A stretch of 64,000 bases of DNA, from the NCBI GenBank assembly GCA_030803735.1, contig JAURUC010000001.1, positions 4,340,001 through 4,404,000 of the forward strand, in the 5' to 3' direction. A program made the translations under genes and the position numbers. Numbering within the stretch: position 1 is the first letter of the stretch; each line of letters starts with the position of its first letter. The notes below the pieces were generated by a model. It made no database searches, was not told the origin of the DNA, and worked only from the letters and a program-made list of their open reading frames with translations. Below, piece after piece: positions 58,699 to 64,000 of this stretch. This DNA is from Actinopolyspora lacussalsi (GTDB lineage Bacteria; Actinomycetota; Actinomycetes; Mycobacteriales; Pseudonocardiaceae).

Positions 58699-61443
58699 AT
58701 GTCGGTCGGGATCACCGCGGAGACCGGGTCACCGATCCGGTTGCAGAGCCGCAGCTCAGTGCTTGCCGCGCTGCGCCGCACGGCCGATCGGCGGGCGCGC
58801 GGCGGAGCCGCGATGGTGGTCGAAGGTGCTTACGGCAGCGGCAAAACGGTGCTGCTCGAACAGTTGTCCGTCGAGACGGGACAGCCGACGTTGGACCTGA
58901 CCGGTGTCCGGGCCGAGCGCGACATCCCGTTCGCCGGGCTGAACCGGATCTCCCCGCCGCACGGCAGCCCACCCCTTCCCGAGTTCCCGATCGACGAGAC
59001 CGAACCCGTGGCGTGGCAACGGCTCTGGCGGGAACTGGGGCGGCTGCTCGATCACGGCCCGCTGCTGTTGCGGGTGGACGATGCTCACCTGCTCGACACT
59101 CCCTCGCTGCGGGTGCTCGCGCTGCTGGCGCGCAGGATCGAACGACTGTCCGCGCTGCTGGTGCTGACCGCCGAGCCCGTCCACGAGGCCCCCGGACAAC
59201 CGCTGGACGGGATACCCCGTTCGCGGCTGGCGCCCCTGGACTTCTCCGACGGCATGCGGCTGTTGTACGGGCAAGCCCGGTTCCCGCCGTCGCCCGAGGT
59301 AGCCGAGGAGGTCGTCGCGAGCTCCGAGGGGAATCCGCTCGCCCTGGTGGAGTTCGCGCGCGCCCTCACCGCGCGACAGTCGATCGGGCTCGCCCCGCCA
59401 CCTCTCGTACCACCGCACGACGGAAGGTTCCGCGGCGAGACACGGCGTCGACTGTGGAGCCTGCCCGATTCCGCGCGTGAACTGGTCATGCTGACCGTGG
59501 TCCACGACAGGCTCGACCACGATGACGTGCTCGCCGCCGCACCGCTCGCCGCGGCGGATCCGCACGCGTGGTCGACCGTCCTGGGGTCGGGCCTGGTCGA
59601 GTTGGGGGAGGGCGGGCCGCGACCGGCCGGTGAACTCGGACGACGCTGCCTGGAAACCGACGCCTGTCCCGGCGAGTTGCGGCGTGCCCGGTTGTCCCTC
59701 GCCCGGGAGCTCGAAGGCACCCGGGGGTTCGAAGGCGGCGGTTACCGCACCCCCGCGCCGCGACACCGTGCCGAGGTGAGCGCGGACTCCCCGGAACGGC
59801 TCGCGACCGAGCTGGAACGCACCGCCCACGAGGCCGAGAGCGACGGCGAGCACGACAGGGCTTCGCGGCTGTACGAGCGAGCGGCCGCGTTGAGCCACCA
59901 CGACGAGTCGAAGGGACTCCGGATCCTAGCGGCGGGGTACGACGCCTGGACCGGGGGCGAGCCGCGACGTGCCCTGGTGATGACCCGCCGAGCCAGAACG
60001 CTCGTTCGCTCGAGCGGGGCGCGCGGTATGCGCGATCTGCTGCACGGGGGTGTCGAACTGTGCGACGGCAAACCGGCCACGGCGGTACGCGAACTCACCG
60101 ACGCGTCGAGCGCGCTGCTCGACACCGACCGCGAACTCGCGATCACCGCGTTGATGCTGGCGGGCGACGCCTGCTGCGTGACGGGCGACTACCGCGAGTA
60201 CTACGAACTCGCCTCCCGAGCCGAGTGGTTGCGAAGACCCGACGACTCCCCAAACACCGCGCTGGTACTGCGCAACTTCACCGCGATGTCGGCCACCTTC
60301 CAAGGGCGGCACGAGGTCGCCGCCCCGGCGCTGCGGGAGGTGATCCGACTCGCTGATCGGGCCACCGAACCCGCTCCGCTCGTCCTCGCGGGGAACGCGG
60401 CGTTCACCCTGGGCGATCCGGCCGTCTCCCACCGGTTGGCCACCCGTGCGCAGCGCACCGCCGAGGAGCGGGGCGAAACGGTTCAGCTGCCCTGGGCCTC
60501 GGTCTACGTCTCGCTGTCGGCGCTGTTGCTGGAGCGCTACGCCGAGGCCGAGAGCAGCGCGCTGGAAGGAGTGCGGATCTCCCGCGCACTGGGCCAACGC
60601 AACCGGATGATCGACCACCTGGCGCTGCTGGCGCTGGTGGCGGCGCTGCGCGGCGAACCGGAGACCGTGGAGATCCGACTCAAGCAGGCCACCGAACACG
60701 GCCTGCTCAGCCGGGGACTGGGGAGGCCCGATGCCTTCTGCTCCTGGGCCGCGGCGTGCGCCGAGCTCGCGCACGGTCGTCCGGTGCGGGCCGTTCACCG
60801 GCTGCGGCTGATGGATTCCGGTATCGGCGGCTTCAACCCGGCGGTGCGGGTGTTGGCGGCTCCGCACTTCGTGGAGGCCGCCGTCTCCTGCGGTGAACCC
60901 GACGACGCCGTGCGGCTGCTCGGCGCCTTCGACCACTGGGTGAGTTCCACCCGCAGCACCACGCGAATGGCGCTGTCCCACCGCTGCCACGCACTGCTGG
61001 CAGAGCGACCCGCCGACGCCGACGAGAGGTTCCGCGCCGCCATCGAGTCGCATCGCGAGAGCGGCGGGACGCTCGAACTGGCGCGGACGGAACTGCTCTA
61101 CGCGGGCAGGCTGCGGCGTGCGCGCAAACCGGCGGCGGCACGCGAACTGCTCGACGAGGCGGGAGCCATCTTCGACGAGTACGGTGCCGAACCCTGGTCC
61201 CGGCGGGCGCGTGCCGAGCTGCGCGCCACCGGGCGCTCGGTGCCCACGCGTTCATCGGGGGCGGTGAACGAACTCACCGCGCGGCAGGCCGAGATCTCCC
61301 GGCTCGTGGCGGAGGGTGCGACGAACCGGGAGATAGCCGAGCTGCTCTACGTCAGCGACCGCACCGTCGAACACCACCTGCGCAACGTCTTCGCCAATCT
61401 CGGAGTGCGTTCGCGGACGGAGCTGGCCAAGCTGTTGCGGTGA
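58699..61443 (+). CDS. LAL-type LuxR transcriptional regulator
   Basis: A protein of about 914 aa, the second of this type in the window. The ATPase has Walker A EGAYGSGKT and a Walker B-like LLLRVDDAHLLD. A TPR-like middle follows, and the LuxR HTH is at the C-terminus (LTARQAEISRLVAEGATNRE, YVSDRTVEHHLRNVFANLGV). I prefer ATG 58699 (MSVGITAETG) because the upstream extension to 58636 would put a hydrophobic stretch before the ATPase. No clear ribosome-binding site helps the choice. It is divergent from the lipase gene, a possible target. Confidence 0.87.
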   Translation: MSVGITAETGSPIRLQSRSSVLAALRRTADRRARGGAAMVVEGAYGSGKTVLLEQLSVETGQPTLDLTGVRAERDIPFAGLNRISPPHGSPPLPEFPIDETEPVAWQRLWRELGRLLDHGPLLLRVDDAHLLDTPSLRVLALLARRIERLSALLVLTAEPVHEAPGQPLDGIPRSRLAPLDFSDGMRLLYGQARFPPSPEVAEEVVASSEGNPLALVEFARALTARQSIGLAPPPLVPPHDGRFRGETRRRLWSLPDSARELVMLTVVHDRLDHDDVLAAAPLAAADPHAWSTVLGSGLVELGEGGPRPAGELGRRCLETDACPGELRRARLSLARELEGTRGFEGGGYRTPAPRHRAEVSADSPERLATELERTAHEAESDGEHDRASRLYERAAALSHHDESKGLRILAAGYDAWTGGEPRRALVMTRRARTLVRSSGARGMRDLLHGGVELCDGKPATAVRELTDASSALLDTDRELAITALMLAGDACCVTGDYREYYELASRAEWLRRPDDSPNTALVLRNFTAMSATFQGRHEVAAPALREVIRLADRATEPAPLVLAGNAAFTLGDPAVSHRLATRAQRTAEERGETVQLPWASVYVSLSALLLERYAEAESSALEGVRISRALGQRNRMIDHLALLALVAALRGEPETVEIRLKQATEHGLLSRGLGRPDAFCSWAAACAELAHGRPVRAVHRLRLMDSGIGGFNPAVRVLAAPHFVEAAVSCGEPDDAVRLLGAFDHWVSSTRSTTRMALSHRCHALLAERPADADERFRAAIESHRESGGTLELARTELLYAGRLRRARKPAAARELLDEAGAIFDEYGAEPWSRRARAELRATGRSVPTRSSGAVNELTARQAEISRLVAEGATNREIAELLYVSDRTVEHHLRNVFANLGVRSRTELAKLLR

Positions 61444-61632
61444 CCTGTCGCTGTCGCGGTGACCTGTCGAGGGTTCGAGTCCGGCGAGCACGCGTATCCC
61501 GAGCGGCTGTCGGTTCGAACTCCGTGTTTCTCGGCGAGTCGTTCGGATCTCCCGGCGAGTCGTTCGGGTTTCTCCGCGAGCTGTTCGGGTACCGGTCTGG
61601 AGGACACGCACCAGCGAACCCCTCGGAGAGTC

Positions 61633-62478
61633 ATGGCTGAACGAGAGTCGGAAGAGGAACAGTCCCGGACGGACAGCAAGGGCCGTCACGCCCCGCTGCG
61701 GGAGGACGAGGTCGAACGCGCCTTCGACACCATCGTCGCCCGGGGCAGACCGAGACTGTTCCGGACCATGCCCGAGCTGCTGGCGAGCGGCACCATCGCC
61801 GGAGTCGAGATCTCGCTCGGAGTGCTCGCCTTCCTCTACGTCGAACAGGCCACCGGCAGCCAACTGTTGGCCGGGCTCGCCTTCGGAGTCGGGTTCATCG
61901 CGCTGCTGCTGGGCAACAGCGAGCTCTTCACCGAGGGCTTCCTGGTGCCCATCGCCGTGGTGCTGGCCCGCGAGGCGGGCTGGTGGCGGCTGGCCCGGTT
62001 CTGGCTGGCGACGCTGGTGGGCAACCTCCTGGGAGGTTGGGTGAGCATGTGGATGGTGGTGGTCGCCTTCCCCGGGTTGCACTCGGTGGCGATCGAGACC
62101 GGCGAGAAGTTCGCCGAATCCGGTTTCGACCTGCGTACCTTCCTGCTGGCGGTACTGGCGGGCAGCACGATGACGCTGTTGACCAGGATGCGTATCGGCA
62201 CCGATGACGACGTCGCACGGGTGCTGGCCTCGCTGGCCACGGCGTTCCTGGTGGCGGGCCTGAGCATGTACCACTCCGTGCTGGACACGCTTTTCATCTT
62301 CGGCGGTATTCACGCCGGTGCGGGATACGGCTACGGATCCTGGATAGCGTTCTTCGGCTGGACGGTCCTCGGCAACGCGGTCGGCGGGATCGGGCTGACG
62401 ACCTTTCTGCGGCTGGTCCGCAGTCACGAGCGGCTCTACGAGTGGCGGCGTACCGCTCCGGCCAGCCACCGACCGTGA
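61633..62478 (+). CDS. Formate/nitrite transporter (FNT) family channel
   Basis: A 281-aa protein with six TM helices in the FNT arrangement: SGTIAGVEISLGVLAFLYV, LLGNSELFTEGFLVPIAVVL, WLATLVGNLLGGW and the GNAVGGIGLTTFL end. FNT channels move formate, nitrite or hydrosulfide. The N-terminus has a charged extension of about 45 residues. ATG at 61633 follows GGAGAG. Short direct repeats of a GCGAGTCGTTCGG type lie just upstream. Confidence 0.87.
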   Translation: MAERESEEEQSRTDSKGRHAPLREDEVERAFDTIVARGRPRLFRTMPELLASGTIAGVEISLGVLAFLYVEQATGSQLLAGLAFGVGFIALLLGNSELFTEGFLVPIAVVLAREAGWWRLARFWLATLVGNLLGGWVSMWMVVVAFPGLHSVAIETGEKFAESGFDLRTFLLAVLAGSTMTLLTRMRIGTDDDVARVLASLATAFLVAGLSMYHSVLDTLFIFGGIHAGAGYGYGSWIAFFGWTVLGNAVGGIGLTTFLRLVRSHERLYEWRRTAPASHRP

Positions 62479-62581
62479 TCGGTACACGAAGTGGTTACGG
62501 CTGTGGAACGTTCCCGGTCGAGGTGTCTCATGGTCATTTTTGGTACACGGAAAGATTTGACCTGACAATTAGAATGAACCC

Positions 62582-62854
62582 ATGACAAGTGCGAGTGTAA
62601 AACTAACCCCGCAGGGAAGAGTGTCAATCGTCTCCCAGCTGCGGCACGAACTCGGCTGGGGGCCGGAAACGGATCTGGTCGAGTACAGCGAAGGAAGCAG
62701 AGTCATCATAGAGCCACGCGCTGACATGGTGCGACGCATCCAGGACATGGCACTCGGTGCACGAACGGAATCGGACTCGGTGGTCGACGATCTGCTCGCC
62801 ACCCGCCGTTCCGAGGCGGCGGTCGAGCTCCACGAGATCGAGGGCGGGCACTGA
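62582..62854 (+). CDS. VapB-like antitoxin (AbrB fold)
   Basis: A 90-aa protein with an AbrB/SpoVT-type swapped-hairpin N-terminus (VKLTPQGRVSIVSQLRHELG) and a C-terminal helix that would wrap the toxin. ATG at 62582. The DNA upstream is AT-rich (TTTGACCTGACAATTAGAAT) and holds the promoter. It overlaps the toxin gene by one base. Confidence 0.85.
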   Translation: MTSASVKLTPQGRVSIVSQLRHELGWGPETDLVEYSEGSRVIIEPRADMVRRIQDMALGARTESDSVVDDLLATRRSEAAVELHEIEGGH

Positions 62855-63255
62855 TGGTCGTCCTCGACGCGTCGGCGCTGTTGGCGCTGACCTACCGTGA
62901 AGACGGCCACGAACACGTGACGGAGCAGTTGGCCGCAGGCGCCGTGATCTCGGCGGTGAATTGGTCGGAGGTCTCGCAAAAGCTCACAGTACAGAGCGGG
63001 GACGCCGAGCGGATCGGCGAGATGCTCGTGGCCACGGGACTGCGGATCGAACCGTTCGGCGCCGACGACGCGCGCAGGGCAGCGCGGTTGTACCCGCACA
63101 CACGAGCGGCTGGACTGAGTTTGGGAGATCGTTCCTGTCTGGCTCTTGCCGCCCGCTTCGGCCGTGCGGCGCTCACCGCCGACCTTGCCTGGAAAACAAT
63201 CGACGGCCTCGTCCTGGACGAGGAACTCATCCAGGTCGACCTCATCCGCGGTTGA
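62854..63255 (+). CDS. VapC-like PIN-domain toxin
   Basis: A 133-aa PIN nuclease with the acidic set: Asp in VVLDASALLAL, Glu in NWSEVSQ, Asp in LSLGDRSCLALA and Asp in ALTADLAWK. VapC toxins cut tRNA or rRNA when not bound by VapB. ATG at 62854 overlaps the antitoxin stop (TGATG). Confidence 0.9.
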   Translation: MVVLDASALLALTYREDGHEHVTEQLAAGAVISAVNWSEVSQKLTVQSGDAERIGEMLVATGLRIEPFGADDARRAARLYPHTRAAGLSLGDRSCLALAARFGRAALTADLAWKTIDGLVLDEELIQVDLIRG

Positions 63256-63388
63256 CCACGATCCGGACTTTCGCCCGGCTCCGCACGTGGTCGTTCCCCG
63301 TCACCCTGCTCCGTCCGAGCGCGCTCCGTTTCATCGCCCGGTGTCCGAGAGGTCTGCCCGGTTCGCCCCGGCTCCCCGCCTGATCCGA

Positions 63389-63997
63389 CTAACCGTCCTG
63401 ATCCCGCTGCTCGGCCTGCTGCTGGTTCGCCCGACGCTGTGCCTCGCGGTAGCCGTAAGCGGCGCGACGCACCGTGGCGTCGTCCTCCAGGCCGGATCCC
63501 AGCGCCCCAGCCGTAACTCCCATCGAAGTGACCAACCACGTCAACCCCAGGTAGTTGCTGATTCCGGCCGTGCCGCCGAGCGTACTGCTCAGCAGTTCGG
63601 GGTCGATCAGGAACAGACTCGCCGCCAGATTGAAGGCGAACAACACCACGTACAGGCATCCGACACCAATCATGATCGTCAGAATGGTGGAGGAGTTGTA
63701 CAGCATCCGCTGTTCCCGGTCGGCGGTGTAGCGCGGTTTCTCCCACAGGCTGTGTGTGATTATCAGCCACCCCGTCATCACAGTCACCGACACCACCAGG
63801 ACCACACCTCGACGCCACGGACCGAGCATGTCCGCCATCTGCCAGATGGTGCTCGACGTCAGCATGAAAATGGAGGTGCCCAGCGCGGCGGCCAGGGCTC
63901 CGGACATTCCCAACACCAGCCGCCACGGCGTGTTACTGCGAACCATCCCGGACAGCAGGCGGAGTTTGCCGCGCCGTCTCGTGGAGCGGTACCGCAC
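63389..63997 (-). CDS. Unknown four-TM membrane protein (possibly cut at window edge)
   Basis: A 202-aa frame with TM helices at LVLGMSGALAAALGTSIFML, VLVVSVTVMTGWLIITHSLW, ILTIMIGVGCLYVVLFAFNL and LTWLVTSMGVTAGALGSGL, and a Gln/Arg-rich cytoplasmic tail. The first visible start is GTG at 63997; the frame may continue beyond the window. No family is recognised. Confidence 0.6.
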   Translation of the reverse strand: MRYRSTRRRGKLRLLSGMVRSNTPWRLVLGMSGALAAALGTSIFMLTSSTIWQMADMLGPWRRGVVLVVSVTVMTGWLIITHSLWEKPRYTADREQRMLYNSSTILTIMIGVGCLYVVLFAFNLAASLFLIDPELLSSTLGGTAGISNYLGLTWLVTSMGVTAGALGSGLEDDATVRRAAYGYREAQRRANQQQAEQRDQDG

Positions 63998-64000
63998 CGC

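Overview
This window comes from a high-GC Gram-positive actinomycete. The evidence is GC-rich third codon positions, frequent GTG and TTG starts, GTGA/ATGA stop-start overlaps, and families such as the Scr1-like XRE/DUF397 pair, LAL-type LuxR regulators, an ECF sigma/zinc anti-sigma pair and a full actinobacterial DnaE. The content fits Pseudonocardiales or Actinopolysporales, but no species can be named. There is no rRNA or tRNA gene.

The left part (1-17.1 kb) is mostly ordinary chromosome. It holds a minus-strand operon of a GT2-GtrA fusion, a PMT-like glycosyltransferase and an OmpR-type two-component system. Then come a NUDIX hydrolase, a hotdog thioesterase, a K+/H+ antiporter, a secreted subtilase with a PKD domain and a LAL-type LuxR regulator. 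A sulfur (persulfide) detoxification cluster follows: TauE-like exporter, rhodanese-DUF2892, MBL-rhodanese persulfide dioxygenase, single rhodanese and a CstR-type repressor, with a palindromic G/C-tract operator at each of the two promoters.

The centre (17.1-39 kb) is a split type I-E CRISPR-Cas locus. cas3 lies at the left, and the cas8e-cse2-cas7-cas5-cas6-cas1-cas2 operon starts 9.3 kb further right behind a perfect 18-bp palindrome. Six arrays plus one solitary repeat are spread over 19 kb, all read rightward with recognisable leaders. Array ends are joined to a conserved inverted repeat and a small toxin-antitoxin module; two modules are intact and a third is a remnant. The block from inverted repeat through module to long leader is duplicated. 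A complete, divergent DNA polymerase III alpha subunit sits between the two copies. Two tiny Cys-rich reading frames (27 and 39 codons) lie antisense downstream of it, and a frameshifted Phd/RelE-like pair lies to the left. An Scr1-like regulator with DUF397 and three small unknown genes borders the right side.

The right part (39-64 kb) starts with a DUF3800 gene that converges with a short structured RNA having its own promoter and U-tract. Next is an ABC transporter/ECF sigma/anti-sigma operon, then oxidoreductases and regulators (TetR, MarR, XRE), several with clear palindromic operators. Methionine aminopeptidase, a MOSC protein, a DUF5710/HNH-like protein overlapping a DnaQ-like exonuclease, a secreted lipase, a second LAL regulator, an FNT-family channel and a VapBC pair follow. 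Two short dispersed motifs recur in intergenic regions throughout; one matches the TTTC-N4-GAAA layout of Noc/ParB sites.
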